Numbered from the stretch's first letter, positions 34,636-47,320 are shown. The stretch: DNA of 64,000 bases from Taxillus chinensis (GCA_023512835.1 CM042087.1:17578853-17642852), one strand, 5' to 3'. Numbers and translations are program-made. Notes: generated by a model not told the origin, from the letters alone.

Positions 34636-36911
34636 CATACTTTAACTTATATCTTTTAACAGGCATACCGTGCTTGTGGGGTTGAATATTAATTTGGGTT
34701 CCCACTTCTATTGCTGTTCTATCTCCTATTTCGATCCCATGCATCGTAAGCCTTGAGTTGTGCACTAACTAGGTTATATACTTTGAGAGTTTTTGAATAA
34801 GATTTACTCTTTGTATTGGGTGAACGGAAAAGATGTTCGATAAGCTTATTTTTCCTACGTGTCTTCCACCTTAACCATGAGGGGATATTAGACACGGGTC
34901 TAAAGGGGAGATCAGGAGGAGATAAGAATGAGGATAGGCTGTGAGGTTGAAGCATTAACAATTGGGGTTGCAGAAGAAGAAGGGCGATTCTTTGGGGGAA
35001 TTCATTTTGGAAGTCGTTCCTTACGATCTTCCGCTATCTAGAACCTTAAAAAATAAAAATAAAAACATAAGTTAATATTCTCATCTTTTCACTTGAATTA
35101 TAGAATGACAACGCTATGATAAAATACTATAATTTAAAATAATTACACAGGTATGTATATGAGGTGGCAAGGCCAACCATGTATGTAAATACGAGGTGGT
35201 ACAACCAATCATATAAATAACATATGTAAGGTGGTAAAACCAACCATGAATATAGTATATATGAGGTGGTAAAACCAACCATATAGATCTACATAATAAA
35301 TAAGAAGCGACTTCAAAATTTCAAAATCTTAAGTATTACCTTTCGTAGAACTTCGACGCTTGGTAAGTACCAAAAGCAAAAGAGGATTTGAGTAGAGTAT
35401 TTGGGGTGTTAAGAGGGCTTAAGGGAATGTTTTTAGAGGGAATTTTGTGGTGTGGCTTGAGGGATTTGTGCTTAAGAGGAGAGGCAAGACACTCCTTATA
35501 TAGGCAAGGATGGTAGGTGTAATAGTGTGAAAAATAGTGTACGAATTTGACTTTGACATTAAATTAAATTATTTAAAATATATATAATACTTTATTTTCT
35601 TCATATTATCTCTTATTAAAAACGTGGTTATCTCCTCCTACCATTAAAAAAAATGTTTTAAGACTTTTAAACCTAGAAGGTTCCTTTGGCATCAAAAGTC
35701 CACATTGGTGTACTCCCTACTAATTCAATTATAACGTTTTTAATTTTGTAGTTTTTGACAAATGGCCAATTGTATTGCATTACTAACTCAAATATCTACA
35801 AATGGGTATCAATTTTATAATTTTTAAATATGTATAACAAAAGTTATTGAATTTTAAAGGCATACTAAAATGTTTACCCGTTCATACTGAACCTATGTGT
35901 AGTATTTTAAATTCTGGAATTGATTGGCTTCATATTAAATTCTGAAATTTCTACACATTTTAGCTAAGTCATAAATGAACAAATGGGATTTGGTTTCATG
36001 TCAATTGGATTTGTATAATTCAAGTTATGGATTTTTGAATGGGACCTCCAGAATCTGCCTCATTCAAATTTTTGGGCCTTACCTATGTTTTATACTTTTG
36101 GTAAAGTTAAGGCTTGTAATACTTACTTACCCATAGTAATTTGGCTTAAGAAACTAAATGACATAATATATAACATCTAAACTTTTTATGACATATAAGA
36201 AATTATTTTATTTTTTTATAACGTATTTAACATTTACGCGGATAAAATAATATAATTGCATAATCAATAAACAATAAAGTAAGATAACATTATAGCATAA
36301 AATATTATAATCCTAAACATAAACATCAATATCATATTCTATGGTCTTCGTAAAATTTTTTGAATTATATTAGCGTATGTGCATAGGACGTGTTGTGCTT
36401 CGGCAGAGAGGCGCACAACCCTTCGGCTAACATTGTCGTGGTTGTCGCGCGAATAACCTCAAACTTCTCCCTGTGTCTTGTCGCATTATATTGCAGCCAT
36501 TGGACACGAGCATTTAGCTTATCTACAGCAAAGCATAGCTTTGTAACTTCAAGTCGTATTGCTCGCCGATCTTCATCTCGTACACTATTCTCGGATGGCG
36601 GTACTTAAGAACTTGATGCCATAACTCTTATTATTCTTCTTCTTACATCTATACTCTCTTATAAATAATATCTCATGCTCATACCTATTTATGGAAGTCC
36701 AAACGGATACTATTCATAACGGCTAGTTACTATTCTAACGACTACTTATTAGTCACATGCTATTTGAATGACTATATTGGGTGCTTATTTTTATCGTGAT
36801 AATATCCAAAATATCCTTTCTAACTATTGTTAACAATAACATTATTATTATTTTATTATTATTACTCTTTAAGGAAGAACTTAAATAGCTAAAAATTTTG
36901 CGGGTCTTACA
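33579..36911 (-). mobile_element. 3.3-kb LTR-like insertion with perfect CTACT duplication
   Basis: Read on the minus strand it starts TGTAAGACCCGC and ends GGGGGCGTTACA, the terminal pattern of Tekay/Del LTRs. GTGAGCTCAAATAGCCCAGT near 33900 resembles the R region of such LTRs. No PBS, polypurine tract or retrotransposon protein was seen inside, so a very long solo LTR is the best reading; a non-autonomous element is possible. It contains a TA run (34593-34633) and about 50-bp repeats at 35155-35290. A 72-codon plus-strand frame at 36390-36608 is unrecognised. Confidence 0.75.
35155..35290. repeat. Tandem repeats of about 50 bp (GAGGTGGTAAAACCAACCAT)
   Basis: Three to four degenerate units, each with AGGTGGTA(A/C)AACCAA(C/T)CAT followed by an AT-rich spacer, inside the LTR-like insertion. 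Confidence 0.75.
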
Positions 36912-37836
36912 CTACTGGAAGATGACAAGACTTCCCATAGACTAATCGAAATGGGGACATGCCAATGGGAGTCTTGTATGCTGTTCGATAGGCCCAGAGT
37001 GCATCATCAAGGCGCTGGCTCCAATCCTTCCTATTAGGCTGAACAGTCTTCTCCAAGATTTGCTTCAACTCCCGATTGGACACCTCTGCTTGGCCATTTG
37101 TTTGGGGATGGTATGGTGTCGATGTCTTGTGTGTCACCCCATACTTCAGAAGTAGTGCTCGAAAGTGCCTGTTGCAAAAGTGAGTCCCTTGATCGCTAAT
37201 GATAGCTTTAGGAATGCCAAACCTACAAAAGATGTTAGTTTTCACAAAATCCACAACAACTTTTGAATCATCGGTCCTCGTGGCTTTCGCCTCCACCCAC
37301 TTACTCACATAATCCACAACAACCAATATATACAAATAGCCAAAAGAGCTAGGAGAAGGACCCATGAAATCAATACCCCAAACATCAAAAAGTTCACAAA
37401 ATATCATAGGTCAGTGAGGCATCTCATGTTTCCTAGATATATTACCAGGTATGTTGGCAACGTTCACATGCTTTACAAAACTCATAAGCATCATGGAACA
37501 AAGTGGGCCAATACATACCAGAGTCTAATACCTTCCTAGCCGTGCGCCGTGAACCAAAGTGTCCTCCACAAGCAAGCGTGTGGCGAATTTCAAAATGGAT
37601 GGGATCTCATGGCTGGGGACACATCGTCGAATAATATGATCACTGCCAATCCGCCAAAGATAGGGATCGTCCCAAAAATAGTGCCTCGCTTCACTCTTCA
37701 ACTTTGCTACTTGGTGCTTCCTATAATGATCAGGAATTTTAGAAGCCACCAAGTAGTTCACCAAATCAGCATACCATGGGAGGGTAGAAGAGACTGCATA
37801 TAGGTGCTCATCTGGAAAGGTGTCTCTCAACCCCAA
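36912..37836 (-). pseudogene. Athila integrase zinc region and catalytic core
   Basis: Minus strand. 36912-37407 is a clean frame with all three catalytic residues: Asp in WGIDFMGP, Asp in [10 protein letters not shown], and Glu in [11 protein letters not shown]. It ends at [10 protein letters not shown] where the 3.3-kb insertion begins. 37525-37836 holds the segment between RNase H and integrase (LPWYADLVNYLVA, YFWDDPYLWRIG) and leads into the zinc domain, which is interrupted near 37408-37524. Confidence 0.9.
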
Positions 37837-37848
37837 GGAAGTGATGTC

Positions 37849-38330
37849 CTATGATAGGTGGGGAAGTCGGCTTATGTGATCGGCAACTAGATTTTCAGAC
37901 CCCTTCTTATCTCTGATCTCTATGTCGAACTCTTGAAGAAGCAACATCCATCGAATAAGTCGTGGTTTGGCATCCGGCTTCTTCAATAGGTACCTCGAGG
38001 CTGCATGATCGAAAAGACAATAACTTTCGATCCTAAGAGATAGGAACGAAATTTGTGTAAAGCAAAGATGACTGCAAGGAACTCCTTCTCGGTAGTGGTG
38101 TAGTGGCACTGAGCTGCATCTAGGGTCCTCGAGGCATAGGCAATGACATGTGGAACTCCATCCACTCTTTGTGAAAGAACAGCTCCCCACAAAGAAATTG
38201 GAAGCATCACATATAAGCTCAAATGGATGGTCCCACTTTGGTGGTTGAATGATCGGTGGGGTGGTCAGCTGCTTTTTCAACTCATCAAAAGCTAACCTGC
38301 AAGAGTCATCAAAAATAAAAGATTTTTCTT
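37849..38330 (-). pseudogene. Athila RNase H
   Basis: Minus strand. [13 protein letters not shown] carries the first acidic residue. The frame then shifts ([45 protein letters not shown]) and returns to the first frame ([32 protein letters not shown]). It degrades the RNA strand of the RNA-DNA hybrid during reverse transcription. At least two frameshifts make it inactive. Confidence 0.85.
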
Positions 38331-38331
38331 T

Positions 38332-39200
38332 CTACAATAGTTGTGACAATGGGTGTGCAATCTTGCTGAAGTCCCTGATGAAGCGCCTGTAAAAACCTGC
38401 ATGTCCTAGGAAAGAACGAACATCTCCAACACAAGTAGGATAGGGTAAAGATGTAATAAGATCAATTTTAGATTTATCTACCTCTATACCATGCTTGGAA
38501 ATTACATGTCCTAGAACTATGCCTTTTTCAACCATAAAATGACATTTTTCAAAATTAAGCACAAGGTTTTTATCAATGCAACGACGCAAAACATTACCTA
38601 GGCTAGAGAGACATTCATCAAATGAGTAGCCATAAACAGTGAAATCATCCATAAATACTTCTATGCAATTCTCAAGAAAATCAGAAAATATACTCATCAT
38701 GCATCTTTGGAAAGTACCAGGAGCATTACAAAGACCGAATGGCATCCTTCTATATGCAAAAGTACCAAATGGGCAAGTGAATGTAGTCTTCTCTTGGTCC
38801 TCTGGAGCAATGGGAACCTAAAAATAGCCATTAAAAGCATCCAAGAAGCAATAATGTGTCTTACCTGCGCCTCTCTAACATTTGGTCAATGAAGGGAAGT
38901 GGGAAGTGGTCCTTGCGAGTGACACCGTTAAGTCTCCTATAATCAATGCATACTCGCCAACTATTCTGGACTCGCATAGGAACCAATTCCTCCCTCTCAT
39001 TTTTCACCACAGTGAACCCAGTCTTTTTGGGTACCACTTGGACAGGACTAACCCACTGAGAATCAGAGATAGGATAAATAATGCCAGCTGCAAATAATTT
39101 TTCTACCTCTTTCTTAACAACTTCTAGCAAAGTGGGGTTTACCCTCCTTTGGGGCTGCCTCACTGGTTTAGCACCATCTTCTAAGAAAATCCTATGCATG
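38332..39200 (-). pseudogene. Athila reverse transcriptase
   Basis: Minus strand. The N-terminal half shares a 524-codon frame with the protease (VKKEVEKLFAAGIIYPISDSQWVS, WRVCIDYRRLNGVTRKDHFP, IDQMLE) until a small deletion at about 38866. The rest (38332-38820) includes MPFGLCNAPGTFQRCM and the active site VFMDDFTVYG, a box typical of Athila. A TAG at about 38820 stands where this family has a Gln codon. Confidence 0.9.
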
Positions 39201-40435
39201 CAAGTGGATGGGCTAAGTCCAGGAATATCAGCTAATGTCCAACCTATTGCCTTAATATTGTCCCTCAAGAGAGCCAGCAGTTTGGTCTCTTGGTCTGGTA
39301 GGAGATTACTAGCAATGATAACAGGCAATCTATCTCCATTCATCAAATATGCATATTTCAAATTATTAGACAAAGGTTTCAACTCAAGTGTAGGTGGGTG
39401 TTGTATGGAAGGAATCATGCTAGGTGTAGACATTTGTGCACAAGAAGAAATAGAGTGAACATGTGCAACATCATCAAAAAACAAAGCATTCAATCCATTA
39501 ACATAATCCACCTCATCATCAAAATCATTCACATCACTGAAATTAATGTCGGAATCAATATCATATGGTGGTTCAGTGTGTGAGAGGAATAAGACACTAT
39601 GCTCAGAGGGATGCTTCATGGAGTCTAAAATATTAAATTTAATAATTTCATCACCAAACTCCATAAAAAGCGTACCTTGGTAAACATCAATGATGGTCTT
39701 GGCGGTTTTTAGGAATGGCCTGCCAAGAATGATAGGGGCATGTGAGTTCGCTAAGTCCTCCTCCATGTTGAGAACATAGAAATCAGCAGGAAAGATGGCA
39801 TCTCTCACTCTAACTAGAACATCCTCAAGAACGCCTATTGGTCCAACTGTGGATCTATTAGCCAATTGGACCACCACTTGTGTTGGCTTAAGCTCCCCAA
39901 TGTGAAGAGAGGAGTAGACAGAATATGGCATGACATTGATAGAGGCACCCAAGTCACACAAAGCATCAGAAAAGTGAAGTGTCCCAATGGTACATGGAAT
40001 AGTGAAGGTGCCAGGGTCTTCACACTTCGGAGGCATGGGAGGAGAATGTGTGATGAGTGCTGAGACTATTCTCCCAAGGTAGACCCTTTCAACTCCCTTT
40101 AGGATTCTTCTTCTATTGATACATAGTTCCTTCAAGAATTTAGCAAATCGAGGGATTTGCTTGATGGCCTCCAAAAGTGGAATGTTGATCTCCACCCTTT
40201 TAAATATATCAAGAACCTCCTGCTGAATTGCCTCATCTGTCATCTTCTTGTTTTGAATGGCCTTATATGGGAATGGAAGAGGTCTAGGAGTGGTCTCCTT
40301 CTCCTTCTTCAGCTCTTTTTCCTTGATCTTTGGTTCCTCAGTGGTTGAGGTAGGGGGTGGCCCCTTGGCTAGTGGTGCAAATCCTGGTGGAGTAGATGGA
40401 ACCTGTGGATCTCCAGTTTGCTTGCCACTTCTCAA
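39201..40435 (-). pseudogene. Athila protease region
   Basis: Minus-strand frame opening at 40435. A Pro/Lys/Glu-rich linker is followed by LDIFKRVEINIPLLEAIKQIP and then the protease with DLGASINVMP (D-L-G in place of D-T-G, as is usual in Athila) at about 39920-39955, and PIILGRPFLKTAKTIIDV near 39710-39750. It is continuous with the RT N-terminus, and this block is the best preserved coding stretch in the window. Confidence 0.85.
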
Positions 40436-40812
40436 AGTGATAAAAATGACATTCCCCTTAGGATTGGGAGTAGTCTGAGAGGGAGTGTATTCTGTTGCTG
40501 ACTAGTGATCTCATGTACAGCAGTGGCCATCTGACTTATTTGCATCTTGAGTTCCTTCAACTCATTTTGTTGGTTGAGCACAATCTACTGAAGGAGATTA
40601 AAGTTATCTAGTTCTGCCTTTTGTTGAGGATGAGCTTGCTGTTGACCATTCGATGTTGGCCCCTCAGGCCTCTTCTGAAAATTCTGAGGATATGGAGGTC
40701 TCTGAGGTTGCCCTATCCCATAGCGAAGATTGGGATGATCTCTCCACCCTGGATTATATGTCTGTGAGAATGGATCATATTTCTGTTGAGGGGGACGTTG
40801 CCGCCGGCTTGC

Positions 40813-41850
40813 TCATATATGCGACCTGGAAAGATGCCATTGTACTCTTCTCGTCTCCTGAAGTTGTGGACATGCATCGCAGGGGTGATCAGTGGCGGTG
40901 CAAATTCCACAAACTTTCGCAGGACTAGCAAGAGCTGGTAAGGCTAAGGCCATCTGCCTTATCATAGTAGAGATCTCATCAAGCTTGTGTGCCTCAAGGC
41001 TAGGCTGTGTGTTGGGGCTCACATGGTGGACTCCTCGCTGTGTAGGCAATGCTTGATCTCCAAATTGCTGCGTATTCTGTGCCATTTTGTCAATGAGAGC
41101 TCTTGCATCCACTGGTGTTTTATCAACTAGGGCTCCTCCTGCAGCTGCATCCACCATGCTCCTCTCCATAGATGTAAGACCCTCGTAGAAGTACTGGATG
41201 AGGAGTTGGTCGCTAATTTGGTGATGTGGACAACTAGCAACCAACTTCTTGAAGCGCTCCCAATACTCGTACATCGTCTCATTATGTCCCTGTTTGATGC
41301 CTGAGATCTCCTTTCGAATCGCTGTGGTCCTCGATGCTGGGAAGAATCGATTCAAGAACAATTTCTTCAGTTCGTTCCAGCATGTGACATCTTCTGGTTG
41401 CAACTAATACAACCAGTCTTTTGCAGCTCCATCGAGTGAGAAAGGGAAAACTCTCAACTTGATCTGATCTTCTGGGACATTGCGGGGCTTCATGGTTGAA
41501 CAGGCCACATTGAACTCTTTAAGATGCTTGTGTGGGTCTTCTCTAGATAGCCCATGGAACTTGGGAAGAAGATGTATAAGACCAGATCTGAGCTCGAAGT
41601 CAGTCTCCAAGGCTAGGTAGGCAATACATGTTGGTTGATAGTTGATGTCTAGTGCGCCAACTCTCGGATGGTGTGGTTTTACTCTCCATTGTGCCCTGCC
41701 ATTGTTGGTGAGGGGCTTTCTTCCTTTACTTGAGTGTGTCGAAGACGAGTCCTCAAGTTTCGCTCAACCTCTGGATCCAAATCTAGTAGTTCCCCTGAAG
41801 TGGATCGTGTCATAAAACTGCAAAAAGGAAAATTAAGAGGAACAGAAGAG
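40813..41850 (-). pseudogene. gag: Athila gag
   Basis: Minus strand. The start is near 41818 (MTRSTSGELLDLDPEVERNL). 41404-41610 carries LIHLLPKFHGLSREDPHKHLKEF, a signature of Athila Gag. A TAG at 41404-41406 separates it from 40813-41403 (LKKLFLNRFFPASRT, YEYWERFKKLVASCPHH, IQYFYEGLTSMERSMVDAAAGG). A Cys/His cluster CGICTATDHPCDAC lies at about 40880-40920. Beyond it the frame is broken until the protease block. Confidence 0.9.
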
Positions 41851-42146
41851 AAAATAAAATAAAATAAAACCTGCAAAAAAAAATAAAACTATGAGAAAAA
41901 AAAAGAAATAAAACAAAACAAAAACTTGTTAGAAAAGGAAACCTACAAAAAAAAGAAACTTTAGAAAAATGGATTTTTTTATTATTTTTTTTTAATAAAA
42001 TAAATAAATAAATAAAATAAAATAAAAAGAAAACCTGCAAAAACAAAGACAAGAAACTACCGGGTAAGTCCGAACAAAATAAATAAATTAAAATCAAAAC
42101 AAATAATAAAGCAAGCAGGAAAATAAATTGAATCAAATTTAATGCC

Positions 42147-42165
42147 TCCCCAGGCAACGGCGCCA
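42147..42165 (-). other. Primer binding site, tRNA-Asp type
   Basis: On the minus strand TGGCGCCGTTGCCTGGGGA, three bases inside the 5' LTR. This matches the tRNA-Asp site used by Athila/Tat elements with one change. Confidence 0.9.
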
Positions 42166-42168
42166 ATT

Positions 42169-43428
42169 TGAAAAGAGCGTTTGTCGCACACGCATTTTAA
42201 ATAAAATTTAAACTAAGTATAGCATAGGGCTAACATAGGTCGTTCACTAACCTGGAGGACTTATAAAATTTAATTCAATCTATTTAATTACCTGTTTATA
42301 AAAAACTAATGAAAAAGAATAAATATCAAATTGGGGGGATTTTTGATTGAATGAAAACTAATGAAAACTAATTAAAACAAAGAATTTGAATTAAGAAAAT
42401 CAATTAATCAAAGATGTAACCGGTTTAACTTCACACGTGAATGTTATTTATCACTATCCCAAAAGATTAATTAGATAAATTATGGCCCCATAATTCAAAT
42501 GCATCAAGACACCATGAATACAATCAAATTATGAATTTATTCCAATCGGAATAATTATGAATCAATTCTCGAAAGATCGCCCGTTCCCTACGAAATAAAT
42601 CTTTCCACCCAATAAAAATATTAACGCACGATGAATTATTAAATTAATAGTCAACCGAGATATTAAATTAACAAATCAAAGAGATGGAGAATTAATTCAT
42701 AGCACATAAAATACCGAATTAAATATTAAAACATGGATTCAAAACAAGCATCCAAAGTGCTACGCTAAACCGATTACAAAATACTTACCCCTCCATGGGT
42801 TGGAAAATCACAAATCTGTTAGGAAAAATTAGAACAACGGGAATAAAAACAGAATTAAGAAAAATAGGCTGCAAACAATTAAACACTCGTCTTGAACTCG
42901 ATCTGAATCTTCAATGCCTGCTGCGCTAGAATTGGTGGAGACGGATGGATCGGAACGGTTGCACGATGGACGTGCGCAGGGTGTTGCTGCACGAGATGGA
43001 TGAATGAGAACTGTGCACGATGGGGATGTGATGGAGAGGTGAGCGTGAGTAGTGACAGGATGAAGGCCAGCAGACGTTGTGCGGCACTGGAGGATTGGAT
43101 TGACGGCGCTGCATGGGTCTTCTACCTCTTCTCCTCTTCGGACATATGCACGTGATTTAAATAGATGTGGGCATAATTCCTTTCTGTAGTGAATAAAGTT
43201 GCCTTATTTCTTCATCAAATCATACGTGGTCCCCATATCATTAACTCTTTCTTCCAAATTTGACTTCCCACCTACGTGATACACAATTTTTCTTTCTTCC
43301 CTTTCAATTCTACATGGGCCCACAAATATTAATGACATTTCTTTTCAATTTCTTACAAGCCCAAACAAAAGCCAACTAATAAACATTTTTCAAACATAAG
43401 GTCTCCAACCTAAACCTACGTAATGCAA

Positions 43429-43519
<91 letters not shown>

Positions 43520-43805
43520 GTGAAACACAAAAAATCATTCAATAATACCATAAAATAAAAACATAATTCAATTAACCTAAATATATAAAATTAAAAATTA
43601 AACCCAGGAGAATTAATATTAAAATTGGAATAATCAATTTAACATTAAAAACCACCAAAATTAATATTAAATCTATAAAAGTGAATAAAATAGTAAATAA
43701 TTGAAATTGAGGAAAACTATTATAAAAATGCATTAATTCAACAAAATATTAAGTTAAAGCTCATAAATTAAATGCAAATTTAATGACAAATTACGCAGCT
43801 TATCA
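42169..43805 (-). repeat. 5' LTR of the Athila element
   Basis: 1637 bp, paired with 30286-31892. Differences include about 29 AAT units (43430-43517) against nine, and six Gs (42333-42338) against seventeen in the 3' LTR. Confidence 0.9.
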
Positions 43806-44180
43806 ACGAGTGTATATTTTTTCAATAAAAATTATTTATTATTTATATTTTTAATTAATAAGTGAAATAAGTAATTATATAATTTGTAAAATATAATAAT
43901 TTAGTGAAAATAATTAATCAAGAAAAATAATAAGAATATTATTTAGAATATACTTTATAGAGTATGATTTAGTGCTAATAAAGATATCATTTTGGTATTG
44001 TGCTCGGTGATACGAGTATTTTGGTTGTAATTGGGTCCAATTTAGAGTTTGAGACATCGGAAGACTAGTTGTGTAATTTTGGCGATGAATAGGCTAAAAC
44101 GACGATGAACAAGTACCCTTCGCAAACTATTTGGTTGGTGACATGTTAAGGTTCAAAGGGTCGAAGGTCCATAGTATTGG
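43806..44180. other. AT-rich flank, no gene seen
   Basis: Right-hand flank of the Athila insertion, strongly A/T-rich to about 43980, then unassigned sequence. Confidence 0.5.
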
Positions 44181-45161
44181 TCCTTGAGGGGGGGGGGGGG
44201 GTGAATAGGCTCTCTGAAAAATTCTTCTTACGCTTGGCACGACACAAGTACTAATTGAAAGATGAAATCAATGCGGAACACAATTAGATGTAGTGGAAGT
44301 ATTTTGTTTTATTATCAAATGGTAATTACAATAAATAGGAAAGTAGATAAAGTTGTTTGCACTAGCTTTTATCTAATGAAAAGATCTCTCTTTGTTTACA
44401 GTAGGACTCGAGACTATTCTTTCTATACGCTTAACTCACACTCTAGCATGGATAATACAAAGTCTAAGCATGTAAATTCTAAGCACACCAATACTCAACA
44501 CTCTATACAAGTATCTGCATCAGTTTATTTATACATATCCCTTTAGTAGACTTCTTGGAACTTAGCTTTCTTTCCTGGGTGATGAGCTGCATTGATGATC
44601 TTCTCCTTAGAAAGTATCTCTCCTTTAAATGCTGTGATTGTGGAACTCGAAATATTGGAAGCATGAGTGTATTAAATTTGCTTTGCATAGTTCCAATTTC
44701 ACTAAAGGTTTTGTCCACGTATCCAAGTGATTCATGTGTAAGATGATATAAATGTTTTCAACGAATCTTATCTTACATCAGGACACAGTGAGTTGTTTGA
44801 ATTTTAGTGCGCTGATCTAACTTAGTGATTAATTGGAGCAATATCTTCTTATTCAGGAGTATGGAGACTTATTCCGAGCTAATGGAAGACTCTGTGTCAA
44901 TCGAACACTCGAATCCCTTATTCCGTGTCAAGGTTCCTTACTCCGTATTAATGAAGTGCTCAGATCCCTTATTTCGTATTAGCATTCCTTATTCTATGTC
45001 AATTGAACACTTGGATCCCTTATTCTGTGTCAGGGTTCCTTACTTTGTATCAATTGAACACTTGGATTCCTTATTCCTTATCAGGGACAGTGGGAATCTC
45101 GTTAATCCATTCATGTGTGTCACTAATTAGATGATGAGGCATTTGGCTACCTTAAGAGAGG

Positions 45162-45192
<31 letters not shown>

Positions 45193-45290
45193 GTTAAATT
45201 TTTTCACTTTGACATTCAGAGCAATGGCAGAAATCACATTGCATTAACATCCACAGGGACCATCACAATGCTTTGTTTTAATTAAACAAA
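44181..45290. repeat. Copia-LTR-like sequence with tandem repeats
   Basis: TTGAG, a run of 14 Gs (44188-44201) and GTGAATAGG resemble the beginning of SIRE/Maximus copia LTRs. 44885-45095 contains about four degenerate 55-60 bp units with TCAATTGAACACTTGGATCCC and TTATTCTGTGTCAGG. No paired LTR or PBS was found in the window, so the assignment is tentative. Confidence 0.4.
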
Positions 45291-45299
45291 TGGATTCCC

Positions 45300-46210
45300 C
45301 TTGTCCGTACTAGTTCGAAGCTGGCTGTTCGCTACTCGGAAAGGCCCTCAAGGGAGCCGTTCCGGTTGTCTCCCGGATGGCACGCGGCGACCCATTGTCG
45401 CTGCGGTAGTAGCTGAGCAGTCCACCAATAGCCGATGGGTTCAGGGTGGGACCCCCAAGCCCCGCCCTCGAGCCAATCCTTTTCCCGAAGTTACGGATCC
45501 ATTTTGCCAACTTCCCTTGCCTACATTGTTCCATCGACCGGAGGCCGTTCACCTTGGAGACCTGATGCGGTTATGAGTACGAATGGGCGTGGATGGCACT
45601 CGGTCCTCCGGATTTTCAAGGGTCATCGAGGGCGCACCGGACACCATGCAACGTGCGGTGCTATTCCAGCCGTGTTTAAAGAGTTAGGAACAATGGAACA
45701 CCGCCAAAGCACATTAAACAATGAGGTGAGCGCATGCACCATGGAACCTTGGCTGAGTTTACGACCATAGCGGACCCCACGACCATGCCGATGAGAGTTG
45801 GTACCACCCAACATACACTTGAGGAAACTCGGAGGCAGGCCATCTGGTCCGGCCACTTTGTGAAGGCGGAGTCTTTGGACCACCACCTTAATCTCCCTCT
45901 AGGAGATGGCGGAATCTAGACCCACGATGGCTGGTCGGGCAGGGGAAAGGAGGGCAGCATAATGGGCCTCGGTGTATTCATTGGGAGTGTCCAAAAGAGC
46001 TCGGTAGTGTGAGGTCCAACGACCAAGGATGGCGGCGGGCTCAACGAGCAACGTGCCATCCCTATCGCGCGGGGGCTGGATGGACCGAGGGTCCAACTTA
46101 TCAACACTAGCAAACTCCTATAGCCAGGTGCCAAACTGGCGGGGTTCGTGACGGTCGAGGAAACGACGACCACGTTCAACTTGTCGATGGAAACAGGTTC
46201 GCTCTACAAG
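45300..46210 (-). pseudogene. GC-rich LINE: linker and start of reverse transcriptase
   Basis: Minus strand. After the endonuclease comes a linker with LDPRSIQPPRDRDGTLLVEPAAI (about 46030-46100) and WTSHYRALLDTP, then the RT entry motif RLRLHKVAGPDGLPPSFLK (about 45815-45875), the KxxGPDG signature of LINE reverse transcriptases. Later RT motifs, including the F/YxDD box, are not visible and the sequence degenerates to about 45300. The element is GC-rich compared with its surroundings and does not look like plant L1. Confidence 0.65.
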
Positions 46211-46567
46211 CTACAAAGCCTGCTTTACATCAGCCTTCGCCCGCACCCAACGTCGGACAGCCCGTTGGCCTTCCGGAGAAACGGGGGAGAGACGTTGAAC
46301 GTTAGAGAAGCAACGTCCCCTCCCCGCAATCAGACGTTGGATGTGTGGGCGCACCCGCAGTAATCGGCGACCCCACAGCTGCCCCGAGGAGGTCAGTGTG
46401 AGGTCCCCTGCAATTTGCTGAGTCATGACCCCCAACTGAGTCACCAGGGAAACAGGGTCAAATTGCGGGTCATCCGCCAGGGCAGCCAAAGCTGCCCACG
46501 GGTTAGAGAGCTGAATCGGGTCTGAACAAACCGCAATTCTGTGGCGGTCCCAATGGGGGAGGGGGGG

Positions 46568-46598
<31 letters not shown>

Positions 46599-47320
46599 CC
46601 ACATCGACTGTTGCATGGATGTTGAAGTCGCGAAACGCAGTATGAAGGGGCCAATGATCGGATCTATCGATGTGGCGGCACACGGGCGCACTAGTGAGTA
46701 GATCCTCGGCAAGAGGATTAACCAAGAAATGGTCAATAAAACTAATGCCAGAACCTTTACGCGAGTGGAACGTCTCCGGAGATCCATTCACCAATAAGAC
46801 CCTGAGGCCAAACCTGGAGCCCCATTTGGCCAACTTCGCGACAGGGGTGTTCCAATCCCCAAGCACCAGGAGCGGGGCACCAGGGTGGGTGTCAAGCAGA
46901 CATCGGACCTGGCGGCCGACTCGAGAAAGGACCGACATGTGCTCAGCACAGTGGCGCCATTGCAGAATATAGACACCGCCCACCACCCAGGAGATGCCCC
47001 CGAGGCGCCGAGAAGAAAGATGAGCCCACAGTTGGTGCGAGTTAGAGACACCCACTTCAAAGGCCTCGAATGTCGGGGCATGGACGGCAAGGGCAAGGCC
47101 TCATTCGCCAATGCCACAACGAGACCCCCAAGATTGAAAAACCTAGAGGTTGAGTAAGGCCACCGGCCATTTGGAGTCCCAGACAAGCGTCTCCTAAAGG
47201 CACAAAATACCCCACCCTTCCTACTGCAACGTATGAAGAATATCCAACCGTTTGGACCGAAAGCCACAAACATTCGAAGTTACAATCCGGCTAAACGGAG
47301 GGCGCACGGACGGGGACGGT
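46211..47320 (-). pseudogene. GC-rich LINE: AP-type endonuclease
   Basis: Minus strand. SNVCGFRSKRLDILHTLQ begins near 47285 and is followed by EGWGILCL and ET, separated by two TAG codons in places where CAG (Gln) is expected. The frame 46441-47055 continues with VLGDWNT (the catalytic GDxN box) and GISFIDHFLVN, then RSDHWPL (the SDH motif). This is the exonuclease-endonuclease-phosphatase fold that nicks the target DNA. An (AG)n tract with flanking Gs interrupts the linker at about 46556-46597. Confidence 0.75.

Larger units (their letters stand above)
30286..43805 (-). mobile_element. Athila-type Ty3/gypsy element, near-complete
   Basis: 13.5 kb bounded by LTRs at 30286-31892 and 42169-43805, with flanks ATGAG (30281-30285) and ACGAG (43806-43810), a 4-of-5 matching target duplication. 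PBS is complementary to tRNA-Asp, typical of the Athila/Tat group. Order on the minus strand is gag, PR, RT, RH, IN. The integrase is split by a 3.3-kb insertion at 33579-36911. No env-like frame was found. Confidence 0.9.

Noticed and set aside
36390..36608. Ser-rich 72-codon frame in the 3.3-kb insertion
   Set aside because: No recognisable domain and low complexity; probably chance.
41810..42166. 118-residue Phe/Leu-rich frame resembling a membrane protein
   Set aside because: It is the reverse reading of an A-rich untranslated leader between the Athila PBS and gag.
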